A stretch of DNA of 64,000 bases. It comes from Tipula vernalis. Lineage: Eukaryota; Arthropoda; Insecta; Diptera; Tipulidae. The notes under the pieces are model-generated. The model had not been told where the DNA came from and made no database searches. It saw only the letters and a list, made by a program, of their open reading frames with translations. Shown in pieces: positions 10,703 through 22,640 of the stretch; within the stretch, counting starts at the first letter, position 1; every line of letters begins with the position of its first letter. The position numbers and the translations under genes are program-made. The stretch is taken from NCBI GenBank assembly GCA_958295665.1, contig OY282560.1:261502641-261566640 (forward strand), written 5' to 3'.

Positions 10703-12463
10703 CACGCCAATTACAGAAACTTTGTTTTGAGAAGAAGGAGTTGAAAATTTTGATAAATGAATTTTCACTTAAAAATTCTACTTAAATACGCTCAATCAGC
10801 TATGCATGCTGCCTATCAGTTTTTGTAACAAGAAATTAATAAAAACAAATCGGAAATGTGCAAATATGTATATGGTCTAACGAGCAAAAATTAAATGTGC
10901 GAGTGTATACGAAAAAAGCATCAATAAAATATTTATGTACGAGTAACATTTATAGAACGTAATTAATCAATGTTTTTATTTCCACAATAAAATGTGCTAT
11001 GAGAATCAATATCAAAGAGATCCTGTAGTTGGGCGCTAATGGAATATTACTTTTAAATGTTTTCACTTGAATTTCTATCTCATTGTTTTGTATATCTCTA
11101 CTCAAACTGAAATGGTATTATAACCATTAGAGTAAGCTTTCCTTTTACCTACTTTTATCTTTCTTTAGAATAATAAAAGTAGCAGCACACGTTCGACGCA
11201 GGTAGAGCAAAATCTTTGTAAACGGTCGAAAGATAACTCAGTACGCGGCGCGGTCAATTTGGCCTGCCTTATACTTGGTGATATAACCATCTATAACTAC
11301 AAAGTATTTCGAATTTTCCTCTCGGGGGGTTTTAGAGAATATTAATGAAATATTATACTTTTCAATAGGCTACTTTCTAAAAATTTTTCCGACCCGAAAA
11401 AGTGTAATGTAGCCTTAAGTGGTTGGAGAATGTGGAAGCCTTATTTATGTCACTTTTCGCCTAATATCTATCTGGTTGCCTGATTGGTGGGTTCCATAGT
11501 GCTAGATTTAGGTTTAGATACTAAGTTTCAATTTAGATTTCATTTAAATTTAATAAAAATGTTGCCTTTGATATCAGTTTTTCTCAAAACGTTTGCAATT
11601 AAAATGTAACTTTCATTTTTTCCCAGAAAGTTGTATACGAATATACGAGTATGATTTAAATCTTTTCAGATAGATTAGAAATAATTGTTCTTACTTTAGT
11701 TCCACCGGAAAATGTTTCTTTGGCAATAAATGAAAACATTTATTAATACTATTACTATTAAATAATACTACCTATAATAATCATAATCCATAAATCATTT
11801 TAGTTTGCAAAACTATTGTTTTTGTTTAATTTTTGAAATAAAACACGTTCTTTTTTCTCCCGTCGATAAACTAATCGTGTTGTTAACATGCATTAATTAG
11901 TGAAACACATCAATAAAAATATTATTAAAATATTAATGCCGATTTTCATATAAGAATTTTACAATCGTAATACAAGAAATTCCCAATTAGAATATAGCGT
12001 GAGAAGTTCCAATCACTTATAGATGATTACGTGAGACTGGCGGTTCAGCCGTACAATGAGAGAATGCTTATCCCTTACCAGATACATCCAACTATTTCGT
12101 TGCGTTTTAATAAGTCTAAATTTTGTGAAACCTACATGTCGAAAAATCACATCTATACCTCTGAATGCTAGGCTCCGTTGTCACCCGTTTGTTATGTTCT
12201 CCATTAGGTTCAAAATGAAAAAAGCTAAAAATATTTAATTGAACAATAAAACCATAATTATCACTGAAACCAAAACTAAAAATCAAAACTATTCTCAAAG
12301 TAATGTCATATACACTTACAAATGTACAAATGTCAAGTCAATTGTAAATAAGTGAGGATCTTTCTTCAAAGTTATTTTGGTAGTAGGAAAAACAATGTTA
12401 TAAATTTGGTTATTTTTCTTTTGTTTTCATAAAAAGTAGTGTAAGTTCCTAGACCGTTAAGGA
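10703..12463. other. no recognisable gene
   Basis: AT-rich sequence with a GC-richer patch near 11185-11280 (GTTCGACGCAGGTAG...GCGGCGCGGTCAA) that I cannot assign. The overlapping opposite-strand frames at 12056-12298 have no recognisable motif. Confidence 0.45.
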
Positions 12464-12500
12464 ATTTTACTGGACTCGTAGGCTTCTCGTCCAGTAAAAT
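12464..12500. repeat. 12-bp stem hairpin
   Basis: ATTTTACTGGAC and its exact reverse complement GTCCAGTAAAAT are separated by 13 bases. No T run follows and no gene is nearby. It could be the tip of an old MITE. Confidence 0.6.
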
Positions 12501-12538
12501 GCCACTTTCCGGACGCAATACGTATGTACCGTTCGAAA

Positions 12539-12602
12539 CTTACATTTAGAAAAAAAATTCAAAGTAAGCTTCTTACATTTAGAAGAAAAATACAAAGTAA
12601 GA
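12539..12602. repeat. two-copy short repeat
   Basis: CTTACATTTAGAARAAAAAT followed by CAAAGTAAG occurs twice in tandem, period about 33. Each copy begins CTTAC and ends GTAAG, so each is itself a weak inverted repeat. It directly abuts the palindrome at 12610. Confidence 0.5.
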
Positions 12603-12718
12603 TCTTTTTACAATTAATATTATTTTGTACAATTACAAAACACCAACAGTTTTCACTTACTTAAAAATAAAAAAAAAACAAAATTTTTATTTAAGAATTT
12701 ATTTATTTTTATTCATTT

Positions 12719-12767
12719 AAAATTACGACTAGTTTCGATCTTGTAAAGATCATCTAAAGGTAATTTT
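12719..12767 (-). ncRNA. degenerate hammerhead-like motif, left arm
   Basis: Read on the minus strand, AAAATTAC (stem I) is followed by CTTTAGA, a TGATC/GATC stem with loop, GAAA, a CTAG loop, TC and GTAATTTT, which closes stem I with eight pairs. The core heptamer should read CUGANGA, so two positions are changed. It is almost certainly inactive. The layout still matches the minimal type I hammerhead of Penelope-like elements. Confidence 0.45.
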
Positions 12768-12780
12768 TGCAACAGTTGCA

Positions 12781-12829
12781 AAAATTATCTGTAGATGATC
12801 TTTACAAGATCGAAACTAGTCGTAATTTT
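12781..12829 (+). ncRNA. degenerate hammerhead-like motif, right arm
   Basis: AAAATTAT pairs with GTAATTTT (stem I). The core reads CTGTAGA (one change from CUGANGA) at 12789-12795. Stem II is TGATC/GATC. GAAA lies at 12812-12815, followed by a four-base loop and TC, where cleavage would fall before 12822. Only one core base departs from consensus, so this arm is better preserved than the left one. Confidence 0.5.
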
Positions 12830-12945
12830 AAATGAATAAAAATAAATAAATTCAAAAATAAAAATTTTGTTTTTTTTTTTATTTTTAAGTAAGTGAAAAC
12901 TGTTGGTGTTTTGTAATTGTACAAAATAATATTAATTGTCAAGTA

Positions 12946-14939
12946 AGCCTTGATTAGGTAAAATATGCCAATAATTTTCCTCTTTGTTAATAATCGTATT
13001 GAATCATAATTACAATGTCGATGATAAGAGAGTTGAAGCGGGTCGAAAAGAACATAAGAAATAGGGACCAGGTTTCCCTCTATTTTGTTATTTTGTTGTA
13101 AAAACCAATAAAGAATGGCTAATATGATGTCACTTTTATCTAAGTCGTCATTTTTACGTGTCTTCACTGTTTATAGCCTTAGGTGAACTCGGACCGAAAA
13201 AAAAGTGAAATGTTTAGATCTAACATCATCATTGATCTTTAAGAAATATTTTGAAATTATTCCTCAATTTTTTAACTTTTGTTTAAATTTAAAACATTGA
13301 AAAGAGATCTTGTTATGGTGTTGTCATGGTGACGGGAATTGATTATTCAACACGACAAGATAAATTAAATAGGTGCAGGTAGATCTTCAAAAAGGTCAAT
13401 CCACTAAATTCTTTGTAATTGCGTATTAAAATAGTTAAGAACTAACTCATCATTCCGCACAATAAAAAGTACTTTAGTAATAAATGTTTACTTACCACAT
13501 AAATAATTCAACAAATCTTAGACAATATGTATTAAATATACGGTTGTTTTTATCCATAAATCCGCTAATGTAACCCACAATATCGTACCTAAAAAAAAAA
13601 AAAATAATTTTATTAAGAACCGAACAAAATACAATTTTATTTTCTACTATCAATTGACTTAGAGTAATATTTTGAAATTGAAACCAAAAAAAAAAAAAAC
13701 AAATGGAATCTTAATACCATTTCTGTGAGATGAAATATAAAAAAAACGAATATTATTATTTTGCTTAGTCTAGACTTAAAAGTTTTATTTGTGATCATAA
13801 ATTATTGTGATTTTTCGTTCGTATTTTTGTAAAAGCGTTTTAGTAGTATTTGGATTTGCAAAAATTCTACGTAAGTATGTTTCTACAGACTTGTGTGCAA
13901 GCAATAAAATATAATTTCTTATCGATCATTAAGCTAAAAATGTAAAATATAATTAATGTCATTTTAATGCTTTGATTTAACATAATATTTTTCATCATCA
14001 ACATTTAACATTTTTATTTACTAAAAGTAAATTTCCGATTAGAGAATTGATATTGTGTAGTGAGGAAAAGAATAGTACGAAAAAGGGTAAAATTATAATA
14101 ATCGAAAGTTAAATTTTTTTACATTAAATTTTTAGTTTCAAAATTTCGACAGTTAAAATCTATACAGTTTGTAATTATAATTTATAGAAATATTGAAGAA
14201 AACTAATAACTATAGGGCTGTGATTTTTAGGTTAAAACCTTTTCGACCTGGAGCCAGGTTTACGAGTTTTCGTTACGTAGAAAAATGATTTTCTTTCATA
14301 TGTCATCGGTTTGTTAGCACCTTTTCTCACCTTTTCAGTCGGTTGGAACCTTTTTGATCTAAATAAACAATTTTCAACCTTTTTGTTGCCTAAATTGAAT
14401 AGTATTCAAAATCATCTACAAAATAATCATGAAATGTTCGCATCTTACATCAAATTGGTATCGTATGTTTTTTGTGTACGGAAACGAATTTTAAAACAAA
14501 GAACAAATGTAAACACATTTGGCTAGCTAAGAACAGAAGTGATCCAAGTAACATTTTAACTAAATCTGAGTTATGCCACCTTTTGGACTTCTTGGCGCAA
14601 AAGTAATCTAACTACTGTTGTGCACTTTTGTAGACAAAGTTGTAGGACCTATCCTAATTTAACATAACAAAAATAAATATATTAGCCTCAATTTTAATAA
14701 TCATGAAAACACGTTTTGTTCATTATCTCTCTAATAACAAAATGTTATTTTGATAACTTCTGTTTTTAAACAGCCATTTTTTCATTATTTTTATTTCTAA
14801 AAAAGTGAAGTTTACGTTAGTTACAACACAATTTTAAATGTACTTTATTTTTCTTTTGTTGGCATGCATTACAAAAAATTTAACAGAAATAGGTTTTTTT
14901 CAGTCGGTTGCACCGATGGACAAGTGTTATTTTGTTAAA
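12946..14939. other. no recognisable gene
   Basis: AT-rich sequence with A runs at 13591-13605 and 13686-13699. The minus-strand frame at 12802-13167 overlaps the palindrome and is not a family I know. The frame at 14311-14526 is likewise unrecognised. Confidence 0.45.
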
Positions 14940-16162
14940 TTTGTAATGTGACAATCGTTGCAGTTAAAAAGCACAGCTAGATCAACATTTAAGATCCAGC
15001 AAACACAAAGGAATTCCACAAAAAACCACAGAACTACACATTAGACGTTTATATCTGAGGTGAGGAATGAAAACGTTACGTGCCCGACTATTTGTTTAAA
15101 CCTTTGCAATATCCTAATAGCTTCCGACATTCCTGTAAATAAATTGACAAATCCACATTTCGCAAAATTTATTTACAAATACACAAACTTCCAAAGTACC
15201 CGAATAAACGACTCTTCAAAAATAATTATGAAAACCCTATAAAGTATATGATAAAACAATTTTACAAATAAAAATTCGATAAACGACGAATATAAATGAA
15301 TAATTGCTTTCCAATCGACCAAACGGAAGCACCCGCTAGTAGAAAGGTTTTTATCCTGGCTATGATCGATTGGAACGATTAAAATGGATGACTTGAGTAA
15401 AAATACCATATAAATCGTATATGTTTTACAATTGCTGTCAAAACTTTGGTGCGACGAAATATTAAAAATAAAAATGAAAGACAATGAGAAGACCAAAAAA
15501 AATTGGACATTCGCCGAAACTATGGATTTAATTCATATTTATGGAAACATGCAGGAATATTACACACTATAGTTAACGCAAAACGTACAATAGAAAAGTA
15601 CACAAGAGTTTATCAAATATCCAGTAATAATCTAGTAATATATTTACTTCCAATTAATTTTTTTTTTTTAATAACTACTTTTAACGTATGGACAAATGCG
15701 ATAGAAAAATTTTTATATTTGACAACAAAAATAAATATTTTTGACATAAATAGCGGTTTATCAAGCGGTTCTACACTCTCTAGCCGTGAAATTATGCGTA
15801 ACTGCTTCTAACTGCTCGTGAAAAATAACAAGAGCAGTTACGAGTAGTTCATTGAGCGAAGACAAAAACCTTGCTACTAGCGGTTTGCTAGCGAGTACTT
15901 GCGGTTGTTCGATTGGAAAGCAACTAATGTCAATAGACGAAACAACTGATACAACCGGAAGATATGTGGCTAATGTTGTAGTAGGTATTTTAAATAAGGA
16001 TGAAGATGAAAGCCGCAAAAAGATTTGATTGAATACTGCTGTATTAGACAAAGCCAATAGTTCCACAGTAGCTAGACTTTCCGTTAAAATTTTAGGCGAA
16101 GATTTTAACTGAAAGACAATTTTAATATTTTTATCATATGGTGTACCTTATATGGTGTACAC
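14940..16162 (+). pseudogene. BED-finger hAT transposase relic (CGGBP1-like), part 1
   Basis: A hAT-type transposase, now dead, whose sequence survives in four pieces around later insertions. Near 14955-15005 a BED-type zinc finger ends CS-stop-KAQLDQHLRSSKH. At 15090-15190 comes LNLCNILIASDIPVNKL with NPHFAKFIYKYTN, the conserved segment after the finger. After the insertion at 15304-15923 the frame resumes at SIDETTDTTGRYVANVVVGIL (15928 onward), holding the first catalytic aspartate. It then reads NSSTVARLSVKIL and SYGVPYM, where it is cut by the hAT element at 16163. It continues at 26144. Several stops and frameshifts. The CGGBP1-like assignment comes from the order of these blocks. Confidence 0.75.
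15304..15923. mobile_element. 620-bp MITE/foldback in the hAT relic
   Basis: The ends TTGCTTTCCAATCGA (15304) and TCGATTGGAAAGCAA (ending 15923) are exact reverse complements, and similarity continues inward (CTACTAGCGG against CCGCTAGTAG). The flanks are ATAA and CTAA, so a 3-4 bp TAA-like duplication is possible. The host transposase reading is interrupted precisely here. The interior has short frames but no transposase motif. Confidence 0.68.
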
Positions 16163-16546
16163 CAGCGGCGTAACTAGATACCCGAAGTAGCCGAGGGGGC
16201 CCACGTTATGGTTAGATAGATATAGTCCAAAGTTAAGGTTAGATAGATATGGTTGCACAGATTAAGCATAAAGTAGACCACCCTTTCAAAATTGTAGAAC
16301 CGGACATTTCTAGGAAATTTTTAAGAAAAGCAGGTTGTTTAATATGTAGAGAAAGAAGATATGATTTCCATGCTACCGTCCACTATCTCTAGAACTCGCC
16401 GAAAACAAAAAAAAAAAAACACTATCACTAATTGTAAATTTAATTTGGAATTTGCAAAATACTTATATTTAAAATAGGGTTTCAAAATAAACCGGTCTTA
16501 CCGGGCTTACCAGTAATTTTAGTTTTTATTTACCGTTTACCGGTAG

Positions 16547-19374
16547 CAGTGATGGCAATCATATACCAACAAAATTGGTTATTTATTTTTTTTCTTGTAT
16601 TTACCAACAGATTACCAACATGTTGGTTAATACATTTGTTGGTGGTTTTCACCTCAATGCAGTTGGAGTTGTTTGGTTACTAATTAGTGGATTAATATTC
16701 ATTTTCTTGTTAATCTACCATGATAAGCGGCTACAGGTACAAAAATTGAAAATGCAAAATTTTAAATTTAATTCAGTCAGTATTCATCTGTTTTATTAGT
16801 ATCAGCTACTTTTAAAGAATAATATACATTCGTTAATTTTTTTGATCGCTCGAATCCCAGACGATTTCTTACGTTAGAGTGGATGTAAGACCAATTTGAA
16901 AATAGTCGCTCCAGTTGCGCGGACGAAGACGGTATTCTTAATAATTTTAGAGCCAAAGAGGAAATATCTTGAAAATGACGCGCTGCAAATTCGCAGTAAG
17001 TGATTCCTGGCAATCCTATTTTTTTATTCAGCACATCAAAAATGCCTTCACTCTTAATAAATCGTTGATAGCCTTCTAAGCCGGTTACATCTAAATTATC
17101 GAGGAAAAATATTTCAACTTCTGCTAGCTGATCCTTAGATAAGCGGTTTCCACAATATAAAGGATGAATTCTATTGGCAGCCAGAGCCAAAGTTGTTAAT
17201 GCCATCTTTTTCCTTTTTTCTAGAAGTTCGTCATATCGGTTAGGTAGTTCCAATTTAAGCCATTTTTCTGCTGCTTCACCAAGAGAACAATCACTTTTTT
17301 GACAGGTATTGATCAGTGCACAAATAGGATCTAGTATTTTAATTTGCTTTTTTACGTTAGCGATTAGGTTATCGTCGAACAGCTTTATTTTGTTTTCAGA
17401 TTTTAATTTAGTTTGCGGGTTTTGAATGAAACTTGAATTTTCTATAAATGATTGGAAACAATCTCGACTACTGCACCATCGCGTTTCGGCTGGTAATAAA
17501 ACCTTGGAGCCACCAAGATCAATAAGAGATTTTTCCAGTTTTGGCTGCTTCAAATCCTTTAGAATAGGTGTTATTTGAGATAAAAGATTCTCACTTTTAT
17601 TATCAACGTATTTAGCTAACAAATTGCCAGTATGACTATTGCAATTAGAGAACCAAATATTAATCAATGTGCCCATTTTCACCATATTTCTGGCATTGTC
17701 CGAAACGACACAATACACTTCAGTTTTAAATTTAGTTCTTGCTATTGTAATACATTGTTCTACAACCTTAGCTAACTCCACCCCACTTTCCGACAAGCTG
17801 GTAAAATCAAAGGCCTCTAAAAATGCACGTTTATTATCACTGGTGTGTAGCATACACACAACATTTTTTGAATTTGCGGCGGAATTCTTCCATCCGTCAA
17901 TGAGAAGTACGGATTCTTTACCTAAATTTTGGGTATCGGTCATTGAAATCATTCTATGAACATTATTCAGCAAAGATGAAGCTAACATTTTTCGACAAGG
18001 TGGCTTATATGCTGGGCGCCATTTCTTCACTAAATTTTTGAAATTATCCGACTCTACCGTTGAGAAAGGAATATTACATCCGAAAAAAAATCTAGCCACA
18101 AGATCATCAATCTCTTCTTTTTCAGTGGCATTTACACTATCCATGTACTTGTCAATTTTGTTTCCAGCGTTCTGGTTTTGTTTCATTCGCTTTTTAACAA
18201 CCTTTGGACTTCGGAAGTGATTTTTATTTTTCTCCCCCTTTGAAACAACTAATTCTGGTGATGGTCAGGGATTATCAGAAGGTGATGGCGTTGAAAGCGT
18301 TGACTCCGATAATGTAGATGTTAGTTGGACTACCGTGTGAGATGAAGATGGTTGTACATATAGAGATGGTGATTCTCTGATTTCTTCGACCTATTTAAAC
18401 ATAAATGTATTAATTTTAGGAATAGCAAATTTCATAGAAATCATTTTACGTTTCTATTCATATATGCGTCAAATAATTCTTGTGTAGAAAACTGATCATC
18501 TTCCACAAAAATTATCTCAGCCGTTGTTATAATATTTTCATCAATATTTTGATTTTGCACAGTTTCCATTTGCGTCGCCGGTTCAGTTGATGTAGATTCT
18601 TCGATTGAAATTGAACAATTGGTTGACTCAGAATCTATGTTTTCATTTGATATCGAATTACTGGTTGAATCTGAAGTGATATCGTTATCTAAATTAACAA
18701 CATTTGTTTTTTTTGCCGATTTGTTGCAACATTTTCTATTAAATTGGAATAAAATTTAAACATAAACCTAAACTAATCTAGGTCATATGCACTATAAACG
18801 GTAAAAAGTAATATTTATATGAACTTACCGGTGTGATTCTAGCCTCGATTTGGTAGTATTTTTTAAAACACACGCACAATATTTGCAAAGTGCAGCTACT
18901 CTTGTCCGTCCACTGTAAACTACCGTTATTTTTTCGTATTCACCTTCTTCGCAATAATCATGAAATGGTTTACCTCTAATTTTATTTTTTACACTCATTT
19001 CGTCGTCTCAATCGTTTAGCTAGATTTCCATAAAATATCCAACAAAATAATAACCAAAATACACAATAAAAATAGAACTTAATGAAAATTGCACAACGTT
19101 AACAGGTATCGTATAAGGCGTATAAAACCAAAAAACACATCCACTTGCTTTGATTTTTAGACGTTAAATAACTTGAAAACTGTAACTGACACATCGTATT
19201 GTTTTTTTATATTTTTTTATTTACCAACATATTAAACAAAGCAAAATCGGTTTACCAACACTTACCAACATTACCAATATCTACCGACATTTTTGACTTA
19301 CCTACTCCATATAAAATTTTAAAAAGTTGGTAATTAGTAGAAAATAATTACCAACGTTCAAATTCCCATCACTG
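16547..19374. mobile_element. near-intact autonomous hAT transposon
   Basis: The element is 2,828 bp. It begins CAGTGATGGCAAT and ends ATTCCCATCACTG (inverted, one mismatch). Perfect 8-bp duplications ACCGGTAG lie at 16539-16546 and 19375-19382. Both ends carry repeated TTACCAAC / GTTGGTAA motifs in several copies (16560-16640 and 19205-19360), the likely transposase binding sites. A complete spliced transposase gene fills the middle on the minus strand. Perfect duplications and a nearly open gene make this one of the youngest insertions in the window. Confidence 0.92.
16777..18998 (-). CDS. hAT transposase, three exons, one premature stop
   Basis: Proposed exons, minus strand: 18998-18829, 18735-18450, 18390-16777, with GT-AG introns of 93 and 59 bases whose phases agree, giving 689 codons. 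Exon 1 encodes a BED-like zinc finger, CKYC then SRLESHR, completed across the intron by KCC. Exon 2 is a Ser/Thr/Glu-rich linker. Exon 3 carries the RNase H-like core: LLIDGWKN (Asp at about residue 317), VSDNARNM (about 383), and the C-terminal dimerisation block SAQLERLFSNW (about 655). One in-frame TGA at 18265-18267 (codon 194, in the linker) interrupts it, plausibly a CGA-to-TGA change. Without that stop the gene would be complete. Translation could also restart at Met 18186, but that product lacks the zinc finger. Confidence 0.85.
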
Positions 19375-19382
19375 ACCGGTAG

Positions 19383-20108
19383 TTACAAAGATTTCGATAA
19401 ATGAGAAACTATAAATCGATTGTATTCATTATAGAGACTGACTGGTTTAGCTCAGGTATCCTTTCTAAGGACAAAGGTGCTCCTAACGAGGGAAACAAGA
19501 AATTTTTTCCCGTCGCGATTATGTTTTTTCTAGAAAGGAAGTTTCAACCATTTTTCACTTTTTCAAATCAAATTTAACCTTTTGCAAAAGAAATTTAATC
19601 TGTTGTGAATCACATTCAATTTTTTGCAAATCAAATTCAAACTTTTCTATTCAAAACTTGATTTGTGAAAGGTTGAATTTGAAGTGTGAAAGGGATAATC
19701 AGCCCAGCAAACAATAAAATCGTTATCATTTGGGATGTGAGATGTTCGAGACTTAATTGGCGAATCGATGTTTCGAAGCAGTCAGGTTATTCAAGATTTT
19801 CGAAATTATTCGATTATTTTTGAGATTGTCGGGTGTATTTCATAGTTCGATGTTACTCGAGAATCTTAGTGCCCAATCGAAGAATATGATTGTTCGATAT
19901 TAACAAAATTATCTGATACTATTTGAGGGTTTCATTCTTATTGCATATCTTTTTGTTGAGCTTAGAATTTTGCTTAATAGTATTAGTAACATTAGGCTGC
20001 TTGACAAATAGTTCGATATTTACACGAATTTTCTAGATTTTTACAGGCTTTCTAAAATTAATCATTAATACCCAGATTTTTCGGTATTATTGAAATAAAT
20101 CACACATA
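19383..20108. other. internal sequence of the outer hAT element
   Basis: Non-coding filler of the 16163-26135 element. It has repeated TTGCAAATCAAATTCAA / TTGAATTTGAAGTG themes around 19580-19690 in both orientations. No gene seen. Confidence 0.5.
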
Positions 20109-20635
20109 CACTGTATCAAAAAATTGTCCGTACACCCCTCGGTTAAAGAAAAATTGATGAAGAAAACAATTACAAATCAAACAAAAAATTCAGTTTTTAG
20201 TTTTTTTAAACTCAAATTACATTTAACAACCTGAAAATAATAATTATCATGAAGCAAACTAATTTACTTTTACGTTTCATATGATTTACTATTTAAACAT
20301 CCTAAAACGATCTCAAATAATTGTCCGTACACTTGCACTTTTGTGAAAATTAACACTAGCACATTAACAATTTATTATTTGTTTTACTCCTATTTTCAAC
20401 TAACCGTAAATTACGAAATTTTGTATGCTTAAAAGTTAATTACTAGTCGTACTTTTTTAGGGCGAATGAAATATTGTCCAGTTAATTAACCTTCACTCTG
20501 TGTATTGGGGTCAAATTGACCCCAGTCGATTTTAAAATTAAAAAAAATACGTCTTTTATATAAGATTCATCTTTTAAATGTATCGTTTTGTGTGACTTAT
20601 TCCACGTTAATATATTGTAAAAATAAAATCGGCAA

Positions 20636-21516
20636 ATGAATCAACTATTAAATTATATCAACTCTATACATCCTAAAATTAAATTCACACTAGAAATGGA
20701 GGAAGAGAAAAGTATAAATTTTTTGGATTTAACTATAAAAAATGTTGATCAAAAACATAAATTTAAAATATTCAGAAAACCAACCCAAACGGACCAAACT
20801 ATTGATAGTAAATCAAATCATCCTTTACAACATAAAATGGCAGCGTATAATCATATGATAAATCGATTAAATATTATACCAATGACACAAGCGGATCAAC
20901 TAGAAGAGTTAAACATAATAAAATACATCGCAAGTCAAAATGGATATAGACCTAAAATAATAGATCAAATTAATTTATCATACAAAAACAAAATAATGTA
21001 TCGAAATTATACAACATTAAATTTAGAAGAAGATACATCTAAAATATACATTTCAATGGAATATAACAGCTTCACGAGTTCTAAAATACAAAAAATATTT
21101 CGGAATTTTGGCTATACAATTTCTTTTAAAACTCAACAAAACCTCGAAATGCAATTAAAGCCTAAGAAAGAAGAAATTTTAGACACTGGAGTATATCAGT
21201 TGATTTGTTCAGATTGTCCTGCTTTCTACATAGGACAAACAGGAAGATCCTTCGGTCAAAGATATAAAGAACACGTTCGTGATATTGGTAAAATGTATGC
21301 GACATCAAACTTTGCTATACATATCAATACAACACAAATAACTATATAGACATGAATACTAACATGAAAATTCTATATACAATGAGAAAAGGTGACAATA
21401 TGGACCGAATGGAAGAATTATTGATCTATAAAAACAGAAGAAATAATAATTTACTTAATAATAAGATTAATACTCCTGTAAATAAAATATACGACATAAT
21501 AATTCGAAATTCTTGA
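20636..21516 (+). pseudogene. Penelope-like RT C-terminus with GIY-YIG endonuclease
   Basis: The first 237 residues are open. LLNYINSIHPKIKFTLE with INFLDLTI (residues 4-34) is the thumb-side end of the Penelope RT. After a connector comes a CSDC pair (191-194) and the endonuclease signature GVYQLI...FYIGQTGRSFGQRYKEH (185-213), holding the GIY- and YIG-equivalent strands, the catalytic Arg and a conserved His. In the family this domain nicks target DNA to prime reverse transcription. Near 21345 the frame is lost. A shifted frame continues MKILYTMRKGDNMDRMEELL and INTPVNKIYDII to a stop at 21514-21516, the normal C-terminal tail. One frameshift plus 5' truncation make it non-functional. Confidence 0.88.
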
Positions 21517-21590
21517 TCAAGTAGGCTATGACGTAGGGATAAAACAGGTATATAAAGATGACAGAATCCATAATTTTCTTTAGTAGTTCA

Positions 21591-21631
21591 GTAACTGAAG
21601 ATGATTACTTGTTAATCGAAATCGATATTAC
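21591..21631 (+). ncRNA. hammerhead ribozyme motif of the Penelope-like element
   Basis: GTAA (stem I) is followed by the core CTGAAGA (21595-21601), which fits CUGANGA exactly. Stem II is TGATT/AATC around ACTTGTT. Next come GAAA (21618-21621), a UCGA loop closed by A-U as a one-pair stem III, then A, and TTAC closing stem I. Predicted cleavage falls after 21627. All invariant core residues are present. Penelope-like elements are known to carry minimal type I hammerheads of this kind in their terminal repeats. Stem I is short as seen (four pairs), so activity may be weak or need a dimer. Confidence 0.75.
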
Positions 21632-21728
21632 AAAAATAAAAAATAAAAAATAATTCCACATAAACGGAAGTTTAATAGATAATTAAAATAAAATTTGTTT
21701 TATTTTATTTTTACAATACGTCTTTTAT

Positions 21729-22640
21729 TATTTAAAAGGCCTATGCCCTATAAGATAGCCTCAACTAATATCTCATACACGCTATACAATGAAAATCAGG
21801 CCCAAATTACTTGTAAATTTACAATTACCATAGTCTGAAATAAACCTAGCGCATTTCTGTGGACTGGGGTCAAAATGACCCCAAGTTACTTCCATGCACT
21901 ATTTTCTATATAAATCAAAAAATTATTTACTTCTTATATCTATGATTGTATTGTATATGTCTGTGATGTGTTGTGCAATTTTTCTGCTAGCCAGTAAGTG
22001 AGACTGAGAGAGAAACTGCTTTGTTATTCACTTTTTATATGTGTTAAACATAAAAACGCTAAAAAATCTGAGTTTTCGAAAATTTTGTCAAAAATAGGTG
22101 AAGAACCTTAAGTTATGACCAAAAACTGTCGAAAAATGTCAACAACTGTCAAAAATTGCCGAAAAGTGTCAAGAACTGTGCGTGTGATATTGAAAAAAAA
22201 AGAGGAAATAAAATATTCTTATTGTTTCGTGAGTACTCGTACATTATTTACATTAACCGGTTAATTTAGAAACTGTTCTAACTGGTTGAAACAGTTCTGA
22301 ACGTTAATGAAGCTAAAATTGTACATTTTTCAGTTTTTTTCGCTGTCAAAAAGTCCTGCCATAAAAAGGCGAAAACAAAGGTTTTAAAAGACTGTCAAGA
22401 ACTCGTGTCAAAACGTAACATAAACTGTGTCACAAATACTATAGTTTTCGACACTACCCGTATCTGGCATATATGTACATACCTATTAGTGATATTTTTG
22501 CTCATTTCACTTTTTGTATTATTTTACCGTTACCGATATTTCGAATGATCCTTGAACGATATTTCTGGTTTAGTTTTTGTTTGTATTTCAAGGTGCTTAG
22601 TAGTCAAAATAGCTTATCCTTGTTGTAGATATTATTATTA
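21729..22640. other. piggyBac 5' untranslated part
   Basis: Internal piggyBac sequence upstream of the transposase relic. It shows repeats of AACTGTCAAAAA / CTGTCGAAAAATGTC near 22120-22180. No gene seen. Confidence 0.45.

Larger units (their letters stand above)
12610..12939. repeat. 330-bp near-perfect palindrome, probably Penelope-derived
   Basis: The left arm starts ACAATTAATATTATTTTG at 12610 and is repeated inverted up to 12939, with the axis near 12776 (GCAACAGTTGC). The arms differ at only a few positions over about 160 bases. Each arm carries, pointing outward from the axis, a motif with hammerhead-ribozyme layout followed by an A-rich tail (AATGAATAAAAATAAAT). The same layout closes the Penelope-like element at 20560-21714. 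My inference is two head-to-head Penelope-like termini. Confidence 0.75.
20560..21714 (+). mobile_element. 5'-truncated Penelope-like element
   Basis: A perfect 14-bp duplication AATACGTCTTTTAT lies at 20546-20559 and 21715-21728. Between them is the end of a Penelope-like reverse transcriptase with its GIY-YIG endonuclease, followed by a hammerhead ribozyme motif and an A-rich tail. The 5' part of the element is missing, as is common for target-primed insertions. It interrupts the piggyBac terminus and is therefore the youngest layer of this branch of the nest. Confidence 0.9.
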
